Source: Hybos culiciformis
Taxonomy: Eukaryota; Arthropoda; Insecta; Diptera; Hybotidae
Length of the DNA stretch: 64,000 nucleotides
NCBI GenBank assembly: GCA_964007475.1
Contig: OZ023273.1
Span: forward strand, 16,381,922-16,445,921
Reading direction: 5' to 3'
A model generated the notes under the pieces. It saw nothing but the letters and a program-made list of their open reading frames with translations, was not told where the DNA came from and ran no database searches. Of the stretch, positions 1 through 15,200 are shown in pieces. How positions within the stretch are numbered: position 1 is the first letter of the stretch; every line of letters starts with the position of its first letter. The translations under genes and the position numbers were made by a program.

Positions 1-217
1 TAATATAATTTGGGAAAAAAATTGTATTTATATATGCATAGGCACAATAGAAGTTATAAAAAAATTATGATATATTGTACCAGCATATATAAAGTAATTG
101 TAAGCTGAATATCAAGTTATACTTTGGAATATAATTAAGCTAAGACGTAGGATTTACAAATTCCTATTCCTGTTTGTTGCTATTAATATAATTTTTTTTT
201 TTTTTTTATTTCTTCAG

Positions 218-274
218 AAGTTACATGTTACATCCTTTAAGATGATAATTGAAATTTTTTATTTTTTATTTCAG
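218..274 (+). other. Possible alternative in-frame 5' extension of PAQR4 exon
   Basis: Two acceptor-like AG sites stand in tandem before the first PAQR4 exon: one after a long T run and TTCTTCAG at 217, the other TTTATTTCAG at 274. The 57 bases between them are open and in frame with the exon (19 codons, including ATG at 242). Use of the first site would add 19 residues. ATG 242 could also serve as a start if this is the first coding exon, but the adjacent acceptor argues against that. Confidence 0.35.
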
Positions 275-3200
275 CTTATACCGGGGGAAAAATTTAAATT
301 AATAGATGATAATGAAATAATTTCAAAATTATTAATGCCTTTCAATAATTCCACAACGATAACGTCTGAGCTAACGTCTCCGGCAATAACATTACTAGAA
401 CCATCGTCACCTAAAAAACAAGTAGTTGTAGCATCTACAAATAATTTAGAAATACCGTTAATAATTTCATCGCCGTCGTTGCAACAACCGAATACTCCCA
501 AAAAGACACAGTGTGCCGCTATAGAAAATATAACCCCGAATAATTCCGAAAAACGATTAGAGTATGAAGACTTACTTCAATGGAAAGATATGCCTAAACA
601 TTTACAATTCAATCCATATGTTTTAACTGGTTATAGACCATTGCAAACTGTCAGAGGTTGTTTTCAAAGCTTATTTTATTGGCATAACGAAACAATTAAT
701 ATTTTAACTCATGGTAAGTGTAAATTTTATTAATTTAATATAAAAATTAAGAACAATTTAATTATTGAATACATTTATTTTTGATGTTTAGGTACAAATA
801 TTTGAGGCTAATGATTAATTAAAAATTTGAAACTAGTCTTTTATTTAAATTTTGCTTCACATCGAAGATTTATGTTAATTCCTAGTAGTGAATGATAAAT
901 TTCAGTTTTGCATAACAATTTAATAATATGATCTCAAAGATTTTCTAAAATTTAATAATTTATTAGTAGGAAAACAAAATTAAAATATAATAAATATTTT
1001 CATAAAGGAAGTATAAATAGAGGAATTAGTCCCATACAAAAAATGCTAATAAAAATAGTGAAACAAAGTGGAGAATGGAATTCTCAAAAAATACAAAAAA
1101 AAAGCTCATGGGGTTGTGATATGGATTTTTTGTTTCACTATTTTTTTAGCATTTTTTGTATGGGACTAATTCCTCTATTTATACTTCCTTTATGATATTA
1201 TTAACCGAAATGGCATTAATGTAGGTACTAATGTAAAATATTTAAAATTTAAAATGTATTTTTAAAAAAACCAAGTTAATTGGAATATTAAACTAATTAA
1301 TTATTAAGCGGCATTTATTTGCATTCAAGAAATGTCTTGGTTTAGCAAAAACCATTTAAAACTCGGAAACAATTAAATAAAATACAATACAGCTAGCTTC
1401 CTACGACACCTTCCTTTAATAAAAATATATAAAAAATTATTTCCTTCAATGTAAATATTTTAAAGAACGCAAAAAATTTCTTGACTATTTATGCCCAGTA
1501 ATTCAATTTTTATCTCTAACAATAAGAAAATTAAAAATTACCACATATATCTATTAAACGATAAATTAAATTTTATCTATATTGATCAGAGTACAGAGTT
1601 TCACAACAATAACTATCCTATGATATAATCATGTTTATTTTAATAATCCTTTTTATACTGTATTGTCAAAAATATTATTGGTAAATAAATTAAAAATTCC
1701 CTTAAAGAATTTCTATTTATAATATAATAATAATAATAACACAAAAGGACATCCATAATATTCTTCTTCAAGGTATTTTTGTATTAAGAAAGAAATATGT
1801 ACAAAATTATGGCATGCCAATAAACCTCTTCTATCTTCATAAAAATAACCAAAAAAAAAAAAAAACTTGGTTTTTATTGTGGGAAATTTATTATGAAATG
1901 AATATTTTTTATCCTGCGGATATATAAATTGATATTTATATATGTAAAAAAAAGTTGAAACAAACAAAAAAAAAAGGCTAGAAAAATCAAATACTAATGA
2001 ATAATTTAAGTAGTTAGACAAATTTTTGATTGCCTGCCAAAGAAAACGAAATCTTATTTTTTATTCTAAACATTCTGTCACAATTTTCTTGTTTGTTATA
2101 GAATTTTTTTTTATAGTTAGTTAGAAAAATATCTTTGTAATGTTGAAGGTCATACATTTGTAAAGAATTTTTTTTTTTATTAAATTTATTATGGAACAAA
2201 AAAAAAAATTCCCAAAGAATAATAAATTTCTCCAAAGAAGATACTCGTCCGGAGGTTATTATTCGCATAAGATATTAAAGGCTGTACGGTATTTACTTGA
2301 ATTACATCATAGATTCTATAAATTTCAAATGGAAAAAAAATTCGCATTCTTCTATTATTTTCCATATAACTTACTGTGATAAATAATTTGTGAGTTTTTA
2401 ATTATTTTTCGATTAAATATACTCATTACATTTATCTTACATCTTACTGTGTTGTCGGGCACATTATTGTTGATTTGCTTGATTTTCTTATTGAAGGGCT
2501 ACAAATTTAAGTTAACTAACCAACAATTATGAGAAGAATGAGAAGTTTACTTCTTAATAAATGTTTTTGTAATTTTTGATTTCTATTTTTTTTTTTTATT
2601 CTGCTGAAGACCTAAAAATGAATTATTTAATGTTTTTTTATGTCATTTATTTTAGGAAAGGGTTTCAAGGTCCAACTTGATAAACGTTAGTCAAATGACA
2701 AAATAATTTATTGCTTCAATTATATTATTAGAAAAAGGAAAAACTTAATGAATATATTTTTATTTTTCATTTCCTGCAAGCAAAAGTAGTTTATCATCAT
2801 TTTCTTGAAGAAGCCCCATGATGTAAATTTTTAATTTTTTTTATTTTCTGAGAGAAATGCTAAAAGAAATTTGTATAAATGACAACATAATAATTATTGA
2901 TGATGATAAAACTGAATATACAAATTTTCTTTAGGAAAAAAAAATCGTTATAAAGCACTAGCAATTGGAAAAAATGAGATTCATTCAGCATAATCCTTCA
3001 TTAGATATATGCAATAAGAATATTTTAAATCAGACAAAATAAAAATCTGAAGCTTAAATTTATGAACGCGGGAATCAAATAATTTGGGAAGAAGCTTTGA
3101 AACATGAAACTTTATACATAATAAAAATATCTAATCACAAATATTTAGCTCAATCATATTTTTTTGCCTGCTCAATAATATTGTTTTTCATAGTAATACT

Positions 3201-6200
3201 AATATATGTATTTATCTACATTACATGAAATACAAAATAACTAATTTTGCTTTAGGATTTATTTTTTAATATGTTCGTTCGTAATCTTTTAAATCTTAAA
3301 AAAAAAAAATTAAAACCGCTTTAATGAATCTGACCTTCTATCGGCAGACAATTACACAAATAACTATAATTTTTATAAATATTTGACTTTCATGAAGGTA
3401 AATAAATATGTTTCAAATAACTATGAAAAAAATTTCAAAAATTATGTAAATATTTTACAGGCTTAACCGTACATACATAAATGTAGTACATGTGCATTGA
3501 AAATTTCATACAAAGTTCAAAAATATACACATGGATGAAACATTATCCTTGAAAAATCTAGTTTGAAAATATGGACGAAATTAAACGAAAAAAAAAAGAA
3601 TTTAAAAGTTAAGGTTTTATTGCCGGAAATTAATATTTTTTATTCCTCTATTTATACCATATGTACAATTTTTAAATATTTAAAGAAAATTGATTGTCAT
3701 AAATAATCTGCAAAGTTGCTTGTTTATGTTTTTACAACAGAAAATGTCATGACAAATAATAAATGCTAGTTTTTGTGAGTTCTTAAATCGATTTTATTAG
3801 TTTTTTATTTTCGTTGAAATTAAAAAAAAAAACAAATGAAAATAATTTGATAATTTGATAAAAATTTGCCTTATTTTCTCAATAATAGGTAAATGGTAAA
3901 AGCTAGTATTGCTAATAATAATGGATAGTAAAACTTCGTTCTAAATTTTTATTTTAAATGCTATTGGTCCAATTTTACTTTGAAAACCAAAATTTTATTA
4001 TTGGAAAAATTTTTCTAATTTTTATAATTAGGAACCTATTCAAGTCTTCTCATCTGTGTACAATATTTGAAAATATTAAGGATAAAATTAAATGTAAAGA
4101 AAATGTCTCTATGCCTTATATTAAATGAAATTTCGAAATTTATTTTGTATAATGGCTCGATAGTGGTTGTTTCTCTTCCATTAACTAATAATTTTTTTTC
4201 TTCAGGGTGGAAAATGTATTTGTAAAATCAACCGTTAATTAAATTAATGTAAATGCAAATTAAATTTTAATGTACACATACTTGTAATAACCCTGTGAAC
4301 TTTTCAAGCCATTATATTAAAGAAACAAACCCGTCATGTTGTGGTGGTATTGTCATTGCGATCGTGGGTTTTATTCCCATCTCGAACTGGGATTTGCCAA
4401 TTTGTCAGTTTTTCGATTTGTTCACTTGAATTAAGTGTTGTTTTAACAACAAAATAGGATACAAAGTGTTTATTTAACTTAATGTTTAATTTGGCGTTTC
4501 CAAAAAAAAACAAAATCAAATTTTTCCTTTTTGCAAGTTTTGTGATTTATTTACCTTTTTACCGCAATTGCAAATTTTTAGAATATTGATTTTAGATTTA
4601 ATTTTTGTATTGTGTGAAAGTCATTTCAGAATAAAATAGGTAAAAAATTTATAAAAAAAAAAGAAATGTACTTTATTTTATAATAATGTTTTCCTATTTA
4701 GTTATATGATTTTATACATTATGTACAAGTTACATATTCGCAATAAAAAGACTCATATGCATTTTTGTAATTCACAAGGGTAGTGTGTCTTGATGAATCA
4801 TAACGACTATAATATAATGCACATAAGGTCATTGCTAAAACTGTCACAAAACAAACATTTTAAAACTACTTTATTTAAGTACATATATATATATACATTT
4901 TTATTTCGATGGCAATGAGAAATACTTGAAAATATTTTTTGTTTGGAAATTTAAATAGGTATCTACATTATTGTATTTACGTCAAATAAAGTAATACTAT
5001 AATTAGTGAATTTATGAACATTATTCCCAGAAAAATAAAAATTTAGAACTAGAACTGCCGCCAAAGCGAATTCTTTTCTGATTAAATCAAAGGACATGGT
5101 TCAACATGAACATGTCATGATCGAATGAGGAAATGTAAAATATTCTGCACATTCTACTTAAGTCTGTATGAATTCGAAATAAGATTTGTTTTTGAATTTC
5201 AAACATTCGGAAACTTTTTTTTAACATAAATAATAAATAACATTTATCATTCTCAACACTTCAATTAAATAATATAAAAATAATTTATAATTGAACGATT
5301 CAATTTATATATACAATTATTCAAGACATTTCTTTATTCGAATATATACCTACTTATTTTTATTTTCTAATTTTTCTATAGGTATTTATTTAAAATAAGG
5401 GTTTAATAATGACAGGTATATGTAGGCACTTGAATATAAAATTATTAGCATTTCTCAAAATAATGTCTTCTATTATAAAAATAAAAATTCGGTGTACAAA
5501 GAACGATCTGAAAGATATGTGTAATATATGTAAATAAATTCAACATTTATCTATATTTTTTTTACTATTGAATAATGTAACAAATTTAGGATATTTTTTC
5601 ATAAGTATATATTTGCCTAGACATTACGTACGCTTATTAGATCTTTTTTTAATGTCAAATCTATGACAATTGCTTTGCGTTAAATTAACCGAAAAGTTTT
5701 GCCACATCTAATGGTACGAAAATGAAAAATCAAAACTGCGGTAAATTACGGTATAGTCAGTGGTGGCTGAAAAATAAATTTTCAACCCTCGCGCCCTAGG
5801 CAGATTTAATACATATCGCCTCCTTCCTCTTCACCCTAACCGTGTATCACAAAAACAAATCTTACGTTAAATTTTTTTTATATTAAACATGCATTATATT
5901 TTATAACGTGAATCTAAATTTAAAAAAAAATATATTTTTGAACGAGTAGAGTGCTGACTACTATAGATATTGTGTATTGCCGACTATTGTCAATTTTCTA
6001 ATACTGTTGATTTTAACAAAATAAATTTTAAAAGTAAAGAAAATAATTTTAAATATTTAAAAAAAAATTATATGGATTTAGCAAAACGGACTTTGTCGCC
6101 CCAAAAAGCTTGGCGCCCCAAAAAGCTTGGCGCCCTAAGCGGTCGCCTAGTTCGCCTATATGGTAGAGCCACCACTAGGTATAGTCAGTCTTTTTAATTT

Positions 6201-9200
6201 TAGCATTTTCAATATCGTCGTAGGAAATTTTTAACAAGAAAATTTGTGACAAATTTAGTATTTTTAAATATAACTTTTATAATTTTAATATCAGAAAATT
6301 TATATTGATAAAAATAGTTTTATTAAATTTATTACATATTTTTAATTATCTTTTTATAAATTCTACAAAATTATTTTTAATTTTCTTTTATATTGTTCTT
6401 AGGTATTCCAATAGTTTACATTTTAGCATTCGTTCCTTTTAGTTTACCTTGGGGGAAAGACTATAGATTTTTGTAAGTTTGTAAATACAATTTACAAAAA
6501 TAGAATAATAATTTAATAAAATTTCGTTAAATTTCGTTTTTTATAATTTAAAGGTCATTTTGTCATTTATTTGGAGCAGTGGCCCCATGGTGTGGAAGTT
6601 TTATTTATCATTTATTTATGAATTTAGAGAAAGGTGAAATTGTTTATTATCGATTATTGAAAATTGATATGCTAGGAATATGGATAAGTCAGAGTTTTGG
6701 TAAGTAAACATTTTTTTTTTAATTTATAAAATTTAATTAAAAATTGGTTTTTCTCGAAATTCATAAATTACGTAATATAATAATTAACGAAATGTTCACA
6801 TTTTTAATAACGAAATATTACAAAACTTTTTTTGTTCAAAACAAGAACTAATAACTTTATGTGGTGAGAATCCTTATATTTATTTAAAAATAAAACTGTG
6901 TCCTTGAAGATAAATTTTTCTTTTTTAGAAATTAACGTTTCGCTGTTGTCATTAATCTTCAAAAATCAAGAAATATGTATCATTGTTTTTTTTTTCCACT
7001 GAGACGCTTTCATTACATACTTCACATCGTGAAAGAAAAACAATTAATCTGACTGTTTATTTTATTTTACAAGAAATTTTTATAAAATTTTAATTAACTT
7101 TTTTAAAGAAAAGTATTGTGGTGAGTTTTGTTTACAAAGTTTTGGATTTTGTATTTCCCTAACTTAAACATAACTTTTATCTAAGTATACAAATACAAAA
7201 TCTTATATATATATATGTTCTACAATATGATATAATAATACGTACATCGTACACGTATGAATTGAATATCTTTAAATTTTATTCATATAGGTGGTTTAAA
7301 AGAGACAAAAATCACAAAAGTTTCAATTCAATCAAACGTATATACTTATTATGTATTCAATGCATAGTCCATATATTTTTTTTAATATTCCAGAGTGTTA
7401 ACTCAGTTAGTCTATCATAATTTTAGAGTTTGCTTATAGAATCTGTAAATAGAAACTTCTTGAAACATTTTTAAATAATCAATTGTGGGTGGATTTATGA
7501 TTTATCTATATCTCAGTATACTTAAACTTTTGAAGTAAAAATGTTGTTTATATCGATTATTTGCGAGTAATCTGTTCCAATAAAATTCTTAAAATATTAT
7601 AATATTTCCACATCTAAAACCAATTTTTTACCATAAATTAGCAAGGAATAATTAGACAGATAAGCTATTAAAAACATATAATAACCACTCTGATGAAAAA
7701 TATTTTACAAATAAAAAAGTTCTTAAAATCAAAATTTAAAAAATCAGGATTTAGACTTAATAAAAATTAAAAAAATTGGTTTTAATCACGTTTTAGTCAA
7801 GATTATAATAAGAAAGATTTTCTTGTAATATTTTAATTTCAGAGTTTTCTAGTAATTAGAAATTCATTTGAGATCCAAAATCAATGATTAATCTAAATTT
7901 TTTTTTTAAATTATGAATTCTATTTCGTTTATCTTTTCTGACGAAAAGGAAAAATATTATCCTTATAACCTTTATCCTTTACATAAAAAAAATGAAATTT
8001 GGTTTTTTTCGCTGGTTACTAACGAAGGGGTTGAATTTTATTTTTAATTTATAATATTCGAGGTTTTTCGCAGTTTTTTCGTGAGCGATTGCATATAATG
8101 GAAAGATGGTATTTGACACGCCCGTACCGTACCCCAAAAAACTTTACATAAAAAAAACATCCAATTGATATATTATTATAGATGTAAACCTAAAATTCAG
8201 AGTGCTCACTTTTATACATTTGCTTCCATCTCAGGCAGTATGTCGCTGAGCGAGTATGTCGTTGAGTTGATTTTTTTATTAAAAGAAAAAACTTTATTTA
8301 CTACTTACTTCCTAATGGTAAAAAACTTAATTCCCATCTAATATTTATAAATTTAAAATGAAATTTTTCTTAAAATAAAACAATTTTTCAAATAATTTTA
8401 GTCAGAGAATTTTTAGACCAAATTGCTTAAAGAATTTTTGTTTTAAAGCTTATTCTTATGTTTGCTCACTTAAATCAGCTTTGGTTAAAAAAAAAAAAAA
8501 ACGGCAAAGTTTTTTATTCTATGTGGATTAACGAAGACACAATCTACACATTAAAAGTTTTCTTAATGCTTCTATCAATTACATAGATATACGTATTATG
8601 GTTAGAAATTTTTTTTTATTTCAAAAATGTTGATTTTAACGTGAATTTTTTTCTCAATATTTATTTTTAATTTATATACGAAAACTTATTCGTAAAAAAA
8701 TGTAATTAAATTAATGATTTTTCATTTGAAAATTTCTAAAGTGTATTTAGTTCAGGATAATTGCGAAAGTTTTCCTTCTTTTCTTACAGGTGTGCATATT
8801 TTCACTTGAATATTTTTGTGTTTGTACTAAATTATTTTTTATATTACAGATAGAATAATATTTTCTCGTCCTTAATGTTTATCGAAGTAAAATTAAGATT
8901 AAATGAACATGGTTAGGCCAATAAACTTTTCGTATTTCTTAATCTTAAAATAAATGTACTAACTAAACTCGAATATTTTGAGGATACATAATAGAAAGGC
9001 AGGAGAATCATTCCCAGAAACTGTTTTTATATTTTATGAAATTGCATACCGTACAAAATATATTCACACAATATGAATTTGACAAATATGGCAAAAATAT
9101 TAAATTATTATAAGAAGCAATAGCGATAGCCGATGATCCAAGTACCACAGCATGATTTTTTCTCATTTTGCTATACAGTAAGGTAATAATTTGAAATTGT

Positions 9201-12200
9201 CTCGTAATGGCCAATGTTGAATTATACTTGTTTCAAGTATCACCATGGTATCCAATAAATCTTATAAAAGTTGCTTTATCCAGAGAAAATATAAGCAATT
9301 AGTATAACTTTTAAATTAAATGTACTATTTGTGGTTTAAAAAATTCAATTAATCTATAAAAAATAATTAATGATTGATGGCGAAAATCATTTTGTAAATT
9401 GATTCTCTAATATTCACAGAATTAATAAATGAAATTAAAAATAATGTAATTATTTAAAAAATGTATTTATTTTTAATTATACATTTCTAAAAAGTGAAAT
9501 TCTATCCTTATTTAAAGTTACTTGAATCTCTTACCATAATAGAAATTTATTCTCCTTTGAAAAAAAAAAATTACGTTAAACATAAAATATTATTATTGTT
9601 TCCTAATACTCTAAATTTCCTTTTTTCAATTAATGATCCCTTAAAAAAATACATTTTCATCTTTCTTTTTGAATAAGTAATAAGAACAAATTTAAGAAAA
9701 ATAATGGAAATATTTTATTTTTACACTTATACTTCATACTCTTTTCCATTTGTTTTTATATTAATAAAATATAATTTTTTATTTTCTTTTGTGAAGGGTG
9801 GAAAATTTAAATTTAAGACAGTAAATCGACCCAATTTTAGATGAAATATATTATGTTTAAAGAATATTTTTCATTTCTGTTATTAGCACAGTAAATCGGC
9901 GAAGGACACTTTATGATAATAAAAAAAAATTAACTTTTATCAATTTATGGGGGAAGAATCAGTGAATTGTGCACAGACGTATGTATTTCGGCATATCATA
10001 ATAATAGTTATCATTATTATAATCAGAAAAGCTACAATAATAATAGAAAATTTGACATTAAACAAGAAGCAAGTTTTATTCATAAATACATGTCTAAACT
10101 AATTAATCAATCTTTTTTAAATGTCATTTTTTAAAATAAATAGGAATAAACATCAAATTCATTTTTTCAAATTGTTAAAAAATTTTATAAAACTTCTCTA
10201 ATTTGTTATCGGTTAACATTTTTTGGAACTAAAATTGTTATTATTGTACATATTTTATAAAAGATGTTAAATAAACCAACTATTTTATTCAAACATTTTT
10301 CTTTTTAGTTTTCACATCTATATACAACGTACAGTACCTATGTTATTTATGTTTTTTTTTTTTTTGCAAAAATATTTAACAAATTATTTCCAATTTATTT
10401 TTATTTTAAAGTTACGTATAATTTCTATATACACTCGAAATTGTGGAAATTTCTTTTATGTATATTTATTTTTATACAGAAATTTATAATAAATAAAATA
10501 ACGATTATATTGTAAATATTTTATGTAATCTTACACGCATAAATACAATTACCTATCACTCAAAAAATTAATATAAAAAAAGAAAATATATGTAGAACGC
10601 TTTTCAAAGTTTCTAACATGAATGATGTTCTTTTTGTCAATGAAATTTTTAATGTCCTCACTCAAAGTTTAATATTACAGATATGTATATAAAACACAAA
10701 GTACGTAAAAAGTACATAATATAAAATGAACATAAAAATTATACAGACATTTAAAAACTGTGTAAGTACTATGTAACTTATAATATGATGTAGTTTTTAA
10801 TAATTTTTATTTCAGTGAATTTGGCTCTTTTACTATACTAGAGAAATTCAAATATTATAATAGAGTTAACATTAATAGCAAATAACCAACTTGGTACCTT
10901 TAACATTCTATGGAATGTCTATACCGGTTAACGTTGTGTAAAAACATATGCTTCTTTCATCCCTTGACCTTTTTCTCTAAATTTTATTGTTCAAAAATAA
11001 AAATTATATAAAACCGAATTTAACACAATGCTACGTAGTGTAATATTTTGAACTATTTTATTGACTCTCTATTTTTGTCTATAGTTAACTTTTTTTTCGT
11101 GAGTTTTACGGGAGTGGTAATTTCTATTTTTATTTTTATGTAAAACTTAAGTAACATTAGGTAATTAATAATTAAAAAAAACATTGGATATTGTCCACAA
11201 GAAAATTTTCATTTTCAAAATGATAATTCTGTTTTTTTTCTTTGTTGAGAGGATTAGCTTTGATTGTACACATATTATAAGAAAATGTTTTGTCATTGTT
11301 TTTAAATTTTCTTTTCTTCTTGATTTCATAAGAGTATTACAATTTACAATATGATAATATGTAGTAAACATTTTATTCTATGTGTGTGGAATTAGCAATC
11401 AAAACTCGCGTGTTCAAAACTCATATGGTATTTTATGATATAAAATTAGAGATTTTACTGAATTCCCTATTAAGTAAATTACTTATAAAAATTATTTTTG
11501 TGGTATTAAAATTAAATTTTTCCGTATTATTTGGAACAAGTTATTTTTCTACGAATAAGTGTTTCTGTTACAAAATCTACATATATATGTTATTAGTATT
11601 TTTATACACGTTGGAAGTCCTTGAAATAATTTTAAGAAATTTTCATATAAGAGCAATAAAAAAATATAATGGTTTCGTACTATTGTGCGACAATTGTTTT
11701 TAAGTTAAGATACCTTGAATATGAATATGCTCGACAAAACCGCTTTCAAAGCATAATGCATTATTGTTTATAGAGAATGTTGAATGTTATGTGCAACTAT
11801 AAAGCAGAAAAACGGTATGCCTGAGTTTAATTACATTTTGAAAATCGATCACGACACAGAAAGTATAAACTATAAAATAAAAAAGTAATTTTCTGCCATT
11901 CTGATTTGATTAGATTTTCGCATGGGTTAATAAACAAACTTTTTACTTCCCGGCACAAAATAGAAAGAAAAAAAAAAGTCAAGGAAATAATAATTTCTTT
12001 TTTTATTGAATTTTTTTCATTAAATAAAATTACATTATGTATTATAATATTTAATGGGATGAGTGCGCTGTGGTTTGATTTCGTTTCAACTCATCACTTG
12101 ACTCCAATATTAGCAAACTCTTCCTCTTTTTGATTTGATTTCTGTGAGCGCAGAGAATTCGATTCCGCTTTGCATTAGCCTTTACTGAAATACCTTGAGT

Positions 12201-15200
12201 ATTCTGCAAATATACCTTTATTTGTTATAGAGCTAGATGTGTAAAGTAGAATAATTTTCTCAAAATCAATAAATGTGATATCAAAGCAACGTAAACTCCT
12301 AGCAGTGCTGTGTCAAAAAACAAATGTCAATAAAGGTACCTGTCAAAATAATTTAATAATTTTTGGTTAAGGTCCGGAGATGAGTTTCCTTATTTATAAA
12401 CTACGAAAAAAAATGTTTGGAAAAAAGTAAAATGAATGATTTAAAAATATTTATTTCAAGAAATAAATTTTAAGATGTATTATAATTCAAAAATTAGGAA
12501 CTCAAGTAAAAACCGTAAAAACTTAACGTAATAAGCCACTTCAATCAAATAAGCCAATTCTCAATCAAATTTTCTTCTCTTGGGAACTTAAGACATGTTC
12601 TCTGGCTGTCAGTTTTTCCATTTTTACTCGGATTTAAGTTAGTATTACAACCAGGAACACAATATTTTCTTACCATTTTTCTTGAAACTAATAAAATTTG
12701 AAGAAAAAAACCAATAAGATTTTGTAAATTTTATTTCAAAAAACAAATAAAGTAGTAAAAACAAAATAAAGTATAATAAAAAGTTAATTATATAAATAAA
12801 TTTGTACCTTAATTAAATAACAATAATCGACTGTTTAAAAGTTTACTATTGATCAATTCAATTTCCAATAGGATTTTTTTGTTTCTGTAAAATTTTAATT
12901 TTTTAATTAAAACTGTTGACTAATTTATCTAAAAAAATATTACAAATTATTTTAAATTTATTAAAGAATAACATACTTACTTGTGATATTCTTAAGTTTT
13001 TATTAAATGTTATAATTTTATAGATTTATTCGTAAACCTATAGCTATTTTGCATTTTTCCATACAATTTATATAAAAAATCGTGTTTGACAGGTACCTAC
13101 TTACACAAACATAATTTGACACAGCACTGCTGGTAGTTTACGTTGCTTTGGTGATATGTAATATTTGATTGTGAAACATTATGTAAATAATAAATAATAA
13201 AAAATAACATATCGACATTATTATTATAAAATTATTGTCATACATTTCCATAAAAAAAAATTTGAATTTCTTCAATAAAATTTAAAATTTCTGAAAATGT
13301 CAAATTGTTTTATGGTAAATAACAAAAATTTTGAAATCTTACCTACACCAATTGTACATATTCCCACAACTAAGCGCATTTTAATAGGCAAATATTTTCT
13401 CCGTTTCTGTTTCCCTATGCCTTATGGCGTTAAATTTGACATAAGACGTGACCCCATTGGGCTTCGCTGACATCATACAGAAATTTGATCTGAATGCACA
13501 GTTGAAAATATGTTTTTGTTCGCTAAATATTTAATATCTTAAACACACAAAAATAATCCTCTAGATTTAATTATTACATATAATAATTGTTTTACAGGCT
13601 CGAGGACCCAACGACGAACAATGCCCTTATTATTCTATATGTCATGAAAAAATCTTTTTAATGATTGAATAATAAATTATGAAATATTATAAACATTTTT
13701 TTTTTATTTTATAGGTATGTACATATACCAACTCACTGTGCGATATTCCAAACAATTTTTTTTTTATCAATAAACTTTTTTTCAATGTAATTTTTAAATT
13801 TATATAAATCATAATAAAAGGGTTTTGTAATTTGACCCTGACTGAAAGATTTTATTAAAAACGCTTTTTTTTTTCTATTTTTACCTGAACTAGCAAAAAA
13901 TTTTGCAAAAAAAAACTATTATCTGAAAATGTCAATTTTTCAAAAAAAAATTATGTCAGCACTTTTTATGCCAAAATTTGTGATTAAAATTTCTGTATGG
14001 AGTGAGTTTTAAATCAACATTATATCTGGAAAAAGTTATCCCTGTGATTCGGGGAAAAAAGAAAATCATTTACTTGTACGAAAAACCATATTTATAATTC
14101 CTTTACAATTTGCAAAAATTATAGTTTTGAAAAAAATATTTACTTTAAAAGTTTTTGAAAAGCTATTTTTAAAGTATTGCTTTTTTTTAAGTTATAAGAT
14201 TTTTTTGCAGAGAATTTTGTGTGAAAATATTTTTGTAAAATGTGTTTTGTTTTAATATTGAAAACTTTAATAATTATAAAGCAGGCATAAATAGAGAGCA
14301 AAAGGTTAATTAAAAAACCAGGAGTTCATATTCTTTAACATACAAGTTTTTTGTTCATATAACCATAACCTTAGGTTAATTAGTCCTGTCCCCTCTTCAA
14401 ACACAATTAAATTTTAAAGAACTGACAAATGGTTCTTCACCTTAGAATTTCAAATAAAATTTCAATAATCACTTTGAATTTTTTTTATGATTCAAGAGTT
14501 GGACATGTTTGTATGTACATTATGGACATCATTTTTACATTAAATAAGCAGAATCTAATGAAGATATATTAAGTTAAGGTTCTAGCGCGTTTTTATCCCT
14601 TTCTGTATATTTACATTGTAACTAAGATTTGAAAAATGGTTATATAATTTTATAAACTTATTTTTGGCAAATACGCGTTAATTGTAAATATGTACATCTT
14701 TCTGTGTATGTATATCGGACATCGAACTAATAAAATCTACAAGTCATGTATGAAAACTTCTACAAAATTTTCGATTTAATGACTTTAGAAATAATTTGTA
14801 CAATTCAAAGTACATATAAATATATGTTTATATGTATGTTGTTCTTTTTTTAAACTCATTTTATTACAATTAATTAATATACCTCCATGGCTTCCAAATA
14901 AGCTAAATGTATATATTTTTATTAGTAATTCGAACTATGTATTTGATTCTGATTTTCAAATTTTCTAGTATTTTAATTTATAAGATTTTCTAGAAAAAGT
15001 TCATTATAAAAAAAATTAAAATAATTGAACGATTAAAAAATCTCTTCAATTTATATAAGCACTTAATTCAAGTGAAAAAAAAAAACACTAGGAGGGATTT
15101 TGTTCAAATTTAGAATTTTATAAAAATAATAATAATGATAACTTAAAGTCAGAGGCGCGTTATGACAATATGGTGCCCTAGGCAATTAAAATTTTTCTAC

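Larger units (their letters stand above)
714..6402 (+). other. PAQR4 intron (5.7 kb)
   Basis: AT-rich intron with donor GTAAGT at 714 and acceptor at 6401-6402. It holds a foldback element (1001-1194), a SINE-like fragment (4334-4450) and a hAT MITE (5758-6177). The remainder shows only A/T runs and no coding exon that I can support. Confidence 0.8.

Noticed and set aside
1713..2379. Several overlapping frames on both strands
   Set aside because: Runs of A and T give Lys/Phe-rich chance frames within a PAQR4 intron.
11380..12133. Plus-strand frames of 107 and 75 codons
   Set aside because: Phe/Ile/Lys/Leu-rich translations typical of random AT-rich DNA, no splice partners or homology.
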